Part shown: one piece after another, positions 22,836 to 34,764 of the stretch
Position numbering within the stretch: the stretch's first letter is position 1
Layout of the letters: every line of letters begins with the position of its first letter
Origin: Lactifluus volemus
Taxonomy: Eukaryota; Basidiomycota; Agaricomycetes; Russulales; Russulaceae
Reading direction: 5' to 3'
Length of the DNA stretch: 64,000 bases
Assembly (NCBI GenBank): GCA_022376515.1
Contig: WTXI01000006.1
Location: 806,001 to 870,000, forward strand
The notes under the pieces: model-generated
The model's input: only the letters and a program-made list of their open reading frames with translations
Told to the model about the DNA's origin: nothing
Database searches by the model: none
Made by a program: the position numbers and the translations under genes

Positions 22836-25688
22836 TCACCACATGCTGCATAGCCCTCCCGCCCTTACTGCCCCTCTCAACTCCTCCGTAGCACAAAGCC
22901 ACCTCACTCCTTCTTCTTGTCTCTTTTGGCTGTTTTGCGTTAGCCGCCCGCCCCTCATCTTCGCCCTCTCCGCTGCCCTTTCTATCTCCTTGTCTTCCTC
23001 TCTCACCATCCACCCGATCAGAGGCCTATAATCCAGATATAGCCGAGGAAGATCCACCATACTTCCCAAGGTTGCATCGCCCTTCAATCCCTCCCATAGT
23101 CGGTTGCGATACTGCTCACTACTCGGCCAAGGCGTGATTTCACGTGTGTCAACCACAGGTATGTGAGGAAAACACCGTGATAGTACCCCATTGAATGTCC
23201 TTAACGCCTCGATAGCGATGTCTATGTCCCGGCAGTAGTTCTCCGGGTGCACTGGCATCCTAAGACGCTGTGTAATTTTCAACGCTCTGTACCCAACTTG
23301 ATCATCAGGGTGGTCTTCTGCCATTTCAAAGTCGTGCGGTTGAGAGAGGAGTGCCCACGCATCAAGCTGTGATGCCGAATCTGTGCCCTTGAGCGATTGC
23401 AGCAAAAGGCGTAGATTATTGCGCTCATCTAGCTCTGGTTCCATTTTCGTCCGTGTTTCGTGTTTGACCCGAAGTGCGAAAATCATATCCGTTGCCCTGC
23501 CCGCTTGCTGCCCAGGAGATTGACAACCAGGGTCGGCAATACCCAGCTGGCGTTGGCTTATGCATCGGCGTAGGTCAGTCATAGAGGCTTGTCCCTCCAG
23601 ACAATTGTCTGGGATCTCTTCTGGCTTTGCGGTTGGTCGACCCTCCACCTGACAGATTGCACCTAACAGTGACAGAGCCAACGGTGTAGACGGCGGGCCG
23701 AAGGTCAAAGTAGCTTGTAGTGGCAACGTTTCAACAGGGATGAGGGAGGCATCTGCAAGCAATGTCTCGCACGTCACTCCTGTAAGCGACAATTTATCTC
23801 ACCATTGCACGTGATGATGACCGGCCTCCTGCAGTTCTTGATAAACGCAACCACGGATGGCCAAAAGCCTGCCTCGTCTGTGAACACGACATCGGCTTCC
23901 TCTATGAGAACAACAGACTGTGGGTGGATTTCCGCCTCTGCAAGCTTGTCGGAAGTGTCGACACCATTTTGGATTCTTTCTGACTGGCGAGGGAGGCTCG
24001 GAACGACCGCGGTGGAACAGCAAAGGCTGAGGCAACGTATGGTTTTTGCCCACATCCCCGATCAAGTCGTCCAGATGCGTGCCTCCGCGCTTCCCTACCC
24101 CAGGGTATACTTCAAAAACGTTCCAGCCTAGCTCCTCAACACAAGCATAGACAGCCGCGGTCTTCCCGCAGCCAGGCGGGCCAACCAAGAGAATGGTATT
24201 CCGAATTTGCCTTCCAAAGGAGATGTTGAGGGGTTCCCGGAGATCCTGCGAACTAAGTGAGCAGCCACTAATGCCCTCAGAGGTTTCGTGATCTTCGTTG
24301 ATATCGTCGTCGTCGTCGTCATCGTCATCGTCAACCATCCATCCATCCAAGACCCCCGCCCTCTGCCGTTTTCTCGTTACTTCGCGGACAACTGTAGGGC
24401 GCTGTTCTCCACGTTTCCGTTTTTTATGATTTCTTTTAGATTTGGTCATCTTGGTACGAGATGAAGACGAAGCATCGAAATGCAGTCGCAAAGCATGCAT
24501 CCATTCGCGCAGATAACAAGCATTCTGTTCGTTACCGAGGACGTGCTCTGCTCGACGTGGGCGCCATTTATGATTCCAGTGTTGCTGAGAAGTTTCCTTT
24601 ACACCCTGTAGCTCAGAAGCGAGTCCAAATATCGAGGATATAGCGGGGTGGAGATCCCCGTGGCAGCTCAAGACGGTATTCGCATCTGTATGGCGTTCAG
24701 AATGGGGGACACGGCGATGGTATCTGACATGCTCCTTTGCTGTTTCGTCGGCAGTTGGCATCTGTTTCAATGACATAAATGCTGGCGATCGTTTACTTGT
24801 GCACCGTTGTCGTCGAGCCAGGTCAATAGGTGTTGCCTGGACACTCATTTCAGAATCTCGTACGTGCTGCATAGAAGCATCGGGGAACGGGGCATCTGGG
24901 GATGTCTTGTTCTTCAGCTGCTTTCGCCTTCCGAGAAGCAGAGGTGGGACAGGGACGGGAACGTGTGACGGGGGTGCCAGTGTTGGGTACGGCATTGCAC
25001 GAACGGGTGACCCCTTGATAAGAATAGGGGCATCTTCCATCCCTTCATCTAGCGTGAGATCAATGACGTGAGAAGAGTCCTTGCGAGGAGAATATGGGTT
25101 AGATGCTGAGAAACCCGGCCCAAATTCCGGGGAGTTTGAACCAGTGACGAGATCGACATCAACCGGGGAATCAATAGCTGAGCTCACACCACAAGAACTA
25201 GGGGGAGTGATATCTCCTGGTCTAGGGAGCAGCTCCCTTGGATTTGTCCTGTACACCAAATCAGCGGAAGAAGGACTACTACATGGCCAGCGCACCAATA
25301 TTGACGTCTGCATTGTTCTGGTATTAGAACTGGGTCATAAGGAGAAAGCGAGATGTCGTTATTATCAGCCGTGATTTTCGTGGAGGAAGGTTCCATTGGT
25401 TGAGGAGAGCCCGAGCAATGATCGGTGCCGGTCCGCTCGACAACAATTTGTGCATCTAGCCCATCGTCCTTCGGATCGTCCGGCCTAGCGAGAGATGGCG
25501 CGGGAGATGGCTTTCTTGTCACACAAAGTGGTCAAATAGAGTCCCTTGTTTGAGGTGCTTCTGAAGTTTTCGAGTCGAGCACGGGATGTTTAATCTCATC
25601 AAACTGTAGAGAAGTGGAACTCAGGAGCATAAACTTACCTCAGTTCCCCTTTCCTCTTTTTAGAACCCCGTCTTCCCAGCTCGTTCAT
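22836..25688 (-). CDS. ELG1: Elg1/ATAD5, RFC-like PCNA-unloading clamp ATPase subunit
   Basis: Large subunit of the alternative RFC complex that unloads PCNA after Okazaki fragment ligation. The first exons run MNELGRRGSKKRKG and then end in QGTLFDHFV, which matches a PCNA-interacting (PIP) box (Q-x-x-L-x-x-aromatic-aromatic, with His at position 7). A Ser/Pro-rich region, basic patches (KSKRNHKKRKRG) and an Asp run (24306-24340) follow. The AAA+ core has Walker A GPPGCGKTAAVYACVEELGW and Walker B SVVLIEEADVVF, then a sensor-like PVIITCND. The C-terminal helical part has TDLRRC. A 53-68 base intron after the GKNH motif and one at about 23760-23808 restore frame. The intron behind the PIP box is unusually short (about 38 bases). 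Stop at 22836-22838. Confidence 0.88.
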
Positions 25689-25832
25689 TGAGTCACTGGT
25701 GGCTCGAAGGGAGGTGCTCGTGTGAGAGGGAGAAACTGTTTGTGAATTGGCCGCGTTTCAAAGTCGCGTCGTGTCACGTTAGTCACGAATCACGCGATCC
25801 CTACTTCACACTCGTACTCTCACTGGTACGAT
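25689..25832. promoter_or_regulatory. compact divergent promoter, ELG1 / JMJD7
   Basis: 144 bases between outward-facing start codons of ELG1 (25688) and the JMJD7-like gene (25833). The pair must share or interleave promoter elements. Confidence 0.45.
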
Positions 25833-27172
<1,340 letters not shown>

Positions 27173-28179
27173 AACAGACGTGGGTTGAAAGCATGCCAAG
27201 GTGATACACATGCTGTTATTCTCAGAAGCTACAGCTCACTTTTCACTACGCCAAGCACCCGGAAGGGATCAGTAGTGAATTACTTTGACGGTGAAATAAA
27301 TTTCCAATACAGCTCGTCCTTCAATCATATCACTTCCGAGAGATACTAGCAGTCACAGTAGGCAACACACAGCGTGGTGACTAGTCCACGTTCGAGTGTA
27401 CGCAGCCTATAACCGCGTGGAAACAGCATTTCTCGCAGCAAGGCCTTCTGCATAGAATCATGATCGTCCTAGACGAGGAACACAGGCTATCTCACTGCTG
27501 TAACGGAGACTCTGAGCCATGCGGCGTCTAAGATGCACACCCTTTCCTCCCTTGAACCTCCTCACTTCATGCACCTATTACAATAAACACACCGAACGGT
27601 GCAATCTGTGATACCCTTTGACAAGGACATCTATGTTGTAACATCGGGGTTCAATACCGCTCGCCTGAAACATTCGAAGAGGTCTGCACTCCAAGGGATA
27701 AATCAAAACTCGCTGTTGTGCACATTTTACACGCTCACAAGCCGCAGACGTGCGCATAATCAGAACTGACGTTCGGCAGCTCGTGCAGCATGGCCAGTCC
27801 CCACGCTAGAATGGCATTCATGCAGATCATCCAGCTTAAATGAGTCAACGACAAGGGTGATACCTCGGTTTCTCACACGAAACGGTAAGGATGAGCGCTC
27901 TGAGAGAGAAATTGACAACATGCCGATGATATGGGCGCGGATGATGAGAGTTCATGACCATCGACGTAGCCCTTACCCGAGGGGGGGGACAGAGGGGGGA
28001 TTGTAGCCACTGCAGAATATGTTAGAACCTCAGGCCAGTAAGCTCGTGGCAGCATGCAAGATTTGGTGAACACAGTTCCGCGGGTATGGGTCCGACTGGT
28101 GCCTCTGAACTCAAGTGGGAGACGGTCACGTGTTGAGCATCTGCAGCGACGAACTCTCAAGGCTTCTGTAACTTCGACC
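27173..28179. other. intergenic, no gene recognised
   Basis: About 1 kb with frequent stops in all frames. I found no conserved block, repeat or RNA gene. It may hold the JMJD7 3' UTR, the NHP2 promoter and possibly decayed sequence. Confidence 0.4.
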
Positions 28180-28899
28180 ATGACAAAGGAAAAATCTGAA
28201 AAAAAGAAGAAACAACACGCTTCCGATGCTGACCCTGAAGCAGTCGAGGATGTTGAGATGAAGGTAAGTAACGTCTCTGCTTCTTCGACAGAGTAAGTAA
28301 CGCGAGAACAAGCCAGCGAAATCACCGAAGAAGGAAAAGGATGAGATTGTCATTCCAGTAGAGGATCTCTCACCAATAGCGCATCCACTCGCTCAAAAGA
28401 AGCTTTTGAAGAAGCTTCACAAAACAATCAAAAAGGGTGAGTTATCATAATATGACGATCTCAGTTCGGACTATCTCATATCCTTCAACAGCTTCAAAAG
28501 CTCGTCAAGTCAAGAGGGGAGTGAAAGAAGTGGCAAAGGCCATCCGCAAAGGAGAGAAAGGGTACGTTCAAATGCTCTCGTTTTCCAGGGAACGTCCGGT
28601 CGACCTCATCTTGTGACAGGCTATTGGTTCTCGCTGCGGACATCACACCGATTGATATCATCTCACACCTCCCTGTTTTGAGTGAGGAAGCACAAATTCC
28701 GTATATTTTCATCCCATCGAAAGAAGAATTGGGCCTTGCAAGCTTCACGAAACGACCGACAAGTTGTGTTATGATATGCCCAAATTCAAGGCGGGGGAAT
28801 AAAAGTAAAGTTGATGATGATGAGAAGGGGGAGTACAAGGAACTTTATGATGATTGTTACAAAGAGGTAACTAGGTTAGACGAACGTATTGTATTCTAG
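28180..28899 (+). CDS. NHP2: H/ACA ribonucleoprotein NHP2 (L7Ae family)
   Basis: Core protein of H/ACA snoRNPs that guide rRNA pseudouridylation in the nucleolus. Four exons join in phase. ATG 28180 starts a Lys/Asp-rich N-terminus (MTKEKSEKKKKQ), followed by LSPIAHPLAQKKLLKKLHKT, VKRGVKEVAKAIRKGEKGLL, VLAADITPIDIISHLPVL and IPYIFIPSKEELGLASFTKR. This is the L7Ae/NHP2 RNA-binding fold, including the KRGVKEV and LAAD blocks. The C-terminal extension is acidic and ends LDERIVF. BFR1 follows 140 bases downstream on the same strand. No damage. Confidence 0.95.
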
Positions 28900-29038
28900 A
28901 GTCTCTCGCTCGCAATTCGGGTCGGCCTAACCGGCTATCAGACCAAAGTTGGCGGTCCACTTTTACCCCTCTCATCATTCTCACTCGACACCGCTCAACT
29001 TTCTTCTACCCCCACTTTAACTTTCTTTCTTGGCCTTC

Positions 29039-30763
29039 ATGTCTGCACCAAAAAGCAAATCCACTGCGAATGGTACTAAAAAATCCAAGGTACCTGCCAC
29101 CTCGAACGGTTCTGTTCCCGTGGCCAGCGTGCCCGCCAAGGCTTCCGGTGCAACCTCGAGCAAACCTGACAAGGCCGCCTATGAGGCTGAGCAACAAAAA
29201 ATAAAGGCCGAGACTGACTTGTTGCAAGAGAAGCTGGTACGTCACCACTCTTTCTACGAACTCTAACTACACGTCATCCTTAACAACGCACAGACCGCCG
29301 TTAAGGATAAAATATCTCGCGTCACCAAAGGAGGCAAGGAAATGAGAGGAGAACCACTCTTCGGGCTGAGCTGGATGAATTGCGCTCCCGGCAGTCCGGT
29401 AATAAGACTTCTCGCAGTAAAATATTCGACCAAATCAAGTCCCTCCAGGATGGGATCCAAAAGAAGGTAGGCACTGCTGTTCCAACCCCCTTCTTCTCAC
29501 CCTTACCTTGCCGACATATCTTATAGGTCAAGGACCTTCAGGCGGCTCGAGGTAAAATATCATTCAAAACTGCCGAGGACGTGGACGCACATATTAGGCA
29601 CGCTTGTCCATTATCTTCTGTAGCACCTTCTGAATAGCTAATTTTTTTTTAGGAATCTCGAGAGGCAGGTGGAATCCGGTACGATGAAACTTGTAGATGA
29701 GAAGCGTGCGCTTCAGGAGATCCAACAGACCAAGCGTCTTCGCAGGACGGTTGAAACCTTCAAGGCTGATTCTGACGCCATTGAGGCAGATCGCGCGGCG
29801 GTCGAAGAACTCAAGAAGCAGCTTGATGACCCCGAGGCGAAGGCTATTTCCGAGCGCTATGATGCCATTAAAGCCGAGTTAGACGAGATAAAGAAGGAGG
29901 ACGATGAACTTCACGCGGACCGCTCGAAGCTGTATGACGAGCGAAGCGCGCTACAGCAACAAATAGATGCCCTTTGGAACGAACGGCGTGAGTCGACTTC
30001 GCGTTACCGAGAAGCAAATGATAGGTTCTACACAAAGCTCAATGAGGATCGGGCTCGGCGTGCGGAGCGCTCGCGTGCACAGAAGGAAGCGGAGGAAGCG
30101 GAGAAGCGAAAAGCTCGCACACTGCAGTTGCGGGAAGAGGCATCTCAGCCCGCGTTCCGGGTGCAGGTCGAGGACTGTCAGACTCTGATCGACTATTTCT
30201 CCGGCAAATCGACCAGTGCCGTCGTATCATCCGAAAAGACGGGTTACACAGAACCGAAGTTGGACATTCGCCAGGTAGAAGCCGCTCCGGACAACTTGGT
30301 AGCGCGCAAGAAGAAGGGTGAGGAAGATGAAGCTTATTTCACTGGTAGCAAAGGCAAGAACAAAGGCAAGAAAGGTCACAAAGCTAACGGAGCACCCGCC
30401 TTGGAGTCGACGCCGAGTTCATCCCACGTCAATGTTCCCTTTGGCACGCTCTCAGCCCTTCTCGCACTATCCATCCCGCCGCCTTCCTCCCAAACTGACG
30501 TCCATCGTGTAGTCGAGGATCTCAAGACGAAGAAGGCTTGGTTCGAGGCGAACCAAGCCCGGGTGACAGCTGAGGCGATCGCAAAGGCTGAAGCTGAGAT
30601 TCAACGCCTGACGTTGGGCAAAGGGGACAGTGCTGCCAGTGCCTCGCTTGACGGCTGGTCCAATGACGGTTCTTCGGAGGCACCCCCGGAACCCGCCTCC
30701 ACGCTCAAGGCCGAAGTTGACGCGGGAAAACCGGAGAGCCTACAGGAGACGGAGGTGTCATGA
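29039..30763 (+). CDS. BFR1: BFR1-like nuclear segregation / mRNP protein (one apparent frameshift)
   Basis: Yeast Bfr1 is a polysome- and ER-associated mRNP protein implicated in secretion and ploidy. Start ATG 29039 (MSAPKSKSTANGTKKSK). A long coiled coil follows (LERQVESGTMKLVDEKRALQ, TVETFKADSDAIEADRAA, LDDPEAKAISERYDAIKAE, SRYREANDRFYTKLNED), then a Lys/Gly-rich KGKNKGKKGHK stretch and an acidic tail; TGA at 30761-30763. The intron 29598-29652 begins GC and ends AG, and only this choice gives DAHIRNLERQVE. One base seems lost at about 29336 (GGCAAGGAAATG). Downstream, the expected RTTLRAELDELRS block lies in the other frame until the next intron. The rest of the gene is intact. Confidence 0.88.
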
Positions 30764-31525
30764 CATGGACATTGGATATCGGGATTATGCACATCATATC
30801 GTAACTTACCTCGGACTATGACGGTCTTATTGAATGGCGGAGGGGTTTGATCGTGTCCTTAATTCGGTGCTTCCGCACTTAGTTTTTCCTTTGACATATA
30901 TCCAGCTCTCCACCCACCACATGCGAGAGTACAAATCACCGTCGGCGCGTTCTGAAGCTAGAAGCTTGGAAGCTTCTGCTATGACACAAAGGATCTGAGC
31001 CCTCGAGAAGTACACACCGCCGAATTCGTCATACTACGGCATCATTACTTTGCCCCGGCACGTGGGGTCTATTGCCCTACGTCCCATATGTACGGCATGC
31101 AGGCGGCCGTTTTAATGCATGTCTCACACTAGTCGATAGCCCAGGCGAACTCTTTATGACGTAGGAAGGAGGGATAGTCGGTGCAGGAAAAGAAGACATG
31201 TCTAGGCTTAGTAGCTGGAGGAACTCAGAAAACAGCAATCGCTGCACACGCCGATGAGCTTGTTTCCGCATCTGATCATCTCCTGCGCAACTTTGCCACT
31301 GGCACGTGTGGACCTCAGTCATCCAAAGACGTCCTGGTCTGTGTATGGGATTCGACCTTGGACCGTCCCGCTGAAATTGCACTGGCAGGTCCACATGATT
31401 ACTTGAACCCTAGTTGGGACCCGGCCCTAGTAGAGCCGTAACATTTGGCTGGTTTTGTTGTGTGGTACTTTTGAAAGCTTTAAAGTCCTTATCATTTCAA
31501 TCTAATCTACTACAGACTTTCTACA
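30764..31525. other. intergenic, no gene recognised
   Basis: Convergent region between BFR1 and the lectin-like gene. Open frames of 85-105 codons overlap on both strands at 31077-31441 but have no motif or splice support. Two copies of a short GAAGCTT-containing string lie at about 30951-30976. Confidence 0.35.
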
Positions 31526-32550
31526 CTAGAGTTTACTTGTGGACAGAAGTTTTACACTCCAGAAGCCAATACTCTCGAGCACACCTGAGATACAGAAACT
31601 GATAAGATTGTGTGTGAATGAAATACTGACACACATATACACGCACCAGCCGCAGTGACAGTTCCAAGGAAGGCGATAATAGGGCCAAGTGTGCCGAATG
31701 TCGTATGAGGGATCTCGCTGCCTCCGAACGGGCCTGTATCCCTCAGTCAATTACAAAGCTCGTTGGAACATGTAAGAGCACAGACCTTGAATATTTACAT
31801 TTCCCGCCTGGGTATTAAAAATGACGAAACTCATGTTCTCAATAGCCCCACTCTTGCCTTTCCACCATAAACACCGACTAGGATATCATTGCCTGGAAAA
31901 AAAAATCATCCACACATTTATTTAATGCTAAGCGATTGAGGTAGATAACGGAACATACTTCCGAGGTTCACATTGTTAACTCTACCATCTTTGGAGCCAT
32001 GCAGTTCGACAATGGCCGTACCATTGACCAGGTATGTGACTCGAATCCCGATAATGTTTGCTCCATCGTCAAAAATGGCGAGGCTAGAGATGCGATCTAT
32101 AAGCTGAGATGCAGGCCATTTGCCCACTGCATCACTTTAGCACCGTCTGAGAGCCAGAAGGACCTCGATATAAATACTCACGGGACGATAGGTCATCAAA
32201 CGAAACACTTCCAGTGGTAGGGGAGGACCAGTAGATTGAGTAGAAGTAAGAGTGGGGAGTCTGGAAAAAGGCATTGTGTTTTCGTTTCCTGGTTCAACTG
32301 TGACATTTAATGCTGACAGGACGGAGGTGGTGTTCCGAGTCCCTTTTTGGGATATAGTACGAGTAACATTGACACCCTTCGCAAAAGGGGTCATAGAGAA
32401 ACCTGTCCTGTGTGTTCGCGTTGGCGCCATGGTCGAGCAACAGTCGTATAATAACGTCCAGCCGTCCAATAGACGATGCGGACTCGTGCCGCATTCGCGC
32501 ACCACACTCAAGGAGTATACAACGTCGACCCACCCATCTAGTGGTTCAAG
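31526..32550 (-). CDS. ankyrin-repeat plus jacalin-like lectin protein, frame broken twice, 5' end unresolved
   Basis: Reading down the minus strand, an ankyrin-like unit (GWVDVVYS, then GRLDVIIRLLLDHGANANTQ) at about 32545-32400 splices to a Ser/Thr-rich linker. This leads into a beta-rich domain: LIDRISSLAIFDDG, IIGIRVTYLVNGTAIVELHG, NDILVGVYGGK, IENMSFVIFNTQAGNVNIQG, PFGGSEIPHTTFGTLGPII and finally VLESIGFWSV, stop TAG 31526-31528. The Gly-rich GPFGGSE turn and the closing LESIGF strand are typical of jacalin-like (beta-prism) lectins, which bind carbohydrate. Introns join in phase inside the lectin part. One base is apparently missing at about 31857 (AAGGCAAG) and one at about 32515 (TCCTTGAG). 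Exons further upstream were not resolved. Whether the gene works is unclear; the domain call is fairly safe. Confidence 0.6.
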
Positions 32551-34764
32551 TCAGCTTCGTCGTCACTGGCACACCCCAGCAGCATACCCACGGACATACA
32601 TTACCAAAGGCAATTTATTGAGGATTGTTCTTGAAAACGCGTAATGTTGAACGCAAGTTACTAAGTGGCACGTCCAGTATCTGACTACGTTCAGTTGGCT
32701 CTGCCATGCATCAAATAGGCAAAATGAAACATGACTTGTCCTAATTTGGATACGTCTCTCTGGCAAGTACCAGCGAGCAATTAAGAGCGGGTCACTGTAG
32801 GTGACCTTCCACAAACGACGCTTGTGGGTCATCGAGACGTCCAGGCACGAGGAGCACAAATAAAGGCATTCTGCATACAGTAGCTAGAGTGAGGCAACCG
32901 CAACCAGGTACCGTCGTGTGGGCCACGGGTCTAGAGTTGAAGCGGGCAGACAGCGGCGTCAAAAAAAATGGGTCTCACAGTCATAGCGGGTGCGCCGGTG
33001 ATGACGGTCGTTCTTGTTCCCAAACTGAACTGAGGATCGAATGTATCAACATGGCAGCCACTCCCTTGATAATCGCTTTTGTCATGATCTGAGTGTCATC
33101 TGCAATTCGACCCGTCTTGATGAGAATGAAGCTCTCAGGCTGTCTCGGCTGCACTACTAATACTAAGTTTGGGGCATGGATAACGAGAATCAAGTGAATG
33201 AATACTATTGTCCATTGATATCGAGGGCTTCAAGTTCAAAGTGCTCAAAACCCTGGATATACCAAGATTACATGCGAAACCATGGTCCTTGGGAGACGCT
33301 CAACAATTCAGTCAAAAGGGCCGTAAAGGCATCAGATGACTGTGCCCTCTGTGATCATAAATAATTTTTAGTCATGAATTACATCTGCGGCAAAAAGAGT
33401 AAAAACTACTGGCACTACGCCCTGTTTCGAATGCCCTCGACAACCATGCGGTTGTCTGGTACATAGGCGGTCTCACCGTTTCATGTTCGTTCGAGAGTGC
33501 GGTCCATCGGAGACAAAATGTGGATCAAAAGCCTGGGCACAGAAGCGAAACCAGCCGCGGGGTACCACCGTGGCACTAGCGGCACTAGCGGCACTTTCGA
33601 ATGATGCGTGCCCCAATCGACGTGAGTGGCGGGTCTGAATCTTGTGCTAAGGTCGGGTAAAAAATGTTGGGATCAAACGCAATCCGATGGTGCATGCCCA
33701 CGAGTATCAGGTCAATCACCCACCTCTACGGCCAGTGGCGAAAGCGGTGAACGGACAAATCTGACCGCGTGGCAACCCAACTATAGTGCGAACCCATTCT
33801 ATTAACAATTTGTTTGTCCAATGGTTTACAGTACAGTACCCGACTTGTTGTCGTTAATTGAATTATTGTAAAGTGACATTTGATCCACCCGTCAATCAAA
33901 GATGAAAGCACTCTCGGATCAGTCAATCAAAGCTGGCAGGCGTAGCCGAAGACGTGTTTAGTGCGCTGTAATTCATTATCCCATGGCTCCATTAAGCGTG
34001 ATCGAGCTTTTCTCATCTATATCTATCCATCACGTCTACCTGTGCCTACCGAGCTCGTAGCCTCGGAGGACACGTTCACTGCATGAATAATAGACAATAA
34101 ATAAAGGGGAGGTTGGTGGCCATCAATTGGCCCTAACGTGTGGCAGCTGTGCCCCTGATGTCGCGTTAAACCGGGCCAACTTGAGAGTGTTTGGTTACGT
34201 TTCACTGCCCATGAGCCATTGGCGCACTACAGAATCTCACATGGTGTTGTCACATGAAATTTAGGTTATAGGCTACAGACACACTAGTGCTTGTATTGTG
34301 CCGTGCGGCACGTCAGAAATCACTATACACACTTGTACATCTGCAATGACACGTCGAATTCCCATCCCCTCCCCTGGTCGTAGTCACAGAGAAGTAGCTT
34401 AATGTGAACCATAACACCTCGATTAAATTTTGATTTTCTCTACTAGACCGGAGTCAGTGTTTGCAAATTGAGTGAGGCGGCGATAAAAATAGTCACGTAC
34501 CTGGGCACAACGTATTGTGGTCCTGTAGGTGAATACGAGTGCTCAGCCAAGACCCAGATTACAAGATAAAGAAATGAATTTGAGGGTACAGAGCACGTAA
34601 CGAGGGATATAAATACTAACAAAGATGAAAGCAGCAAATACGAACGGCAGTACTAGGATCCAACGAATACTGGCGCAGAGGGCACAGCAGTAATATAAGC
34701 AAATCCCGACAAGAATCCATGGCAAAGTGCCCTGTTTCACTTTACGCGCAAGAGCAGACGCAAC
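32551..34764. other. gene-poor stretch with a short tandem repeat
   Basis: 2.2 kb without a supported gene. It may contain 5' ankyrin exons of the lectin-like gene at its left end (about 32550-32700). A 9-base repeat (GGCACTAGC) occurs about two and a half times at 33572-33596. A hydrophobic open frame on the minus strand (about 34543-34740, containing WILVGICLYYCCALCASIRW) has no ATG, partner exon or recognisable family. The base composition is more AT-rich than the flanking genes. Confidence 0.4.

Noticed and set aside
23999..24060. Frameshift in ELG1 between the GKNH motif and the Walker B block
   Set aside because: An intron beginning GTTGCC and ending at the AG before AATCC restores the frame with normal length, so no base loss is needed.
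27640..27670. String resembling a tRNA T-arm (GGGGTTCAATACC)
   Set aside because: The flanking bases do not pair as a T stem and no matching D or anticodon arm or acceptor stem was found.
31077..31441. Overlapping open frames of 85-105 codons on both strands
   Set aside because: Neither has a domain, good start context or partner exons; mirrored openness on both strands suggests a composition effect.
34543..34740. Hydrophobic minus-strand frame that could be a small membrane protein
   Set aside because: It has no ATG and no convincing continuation; left inside the gene-poor stretch rather than called.
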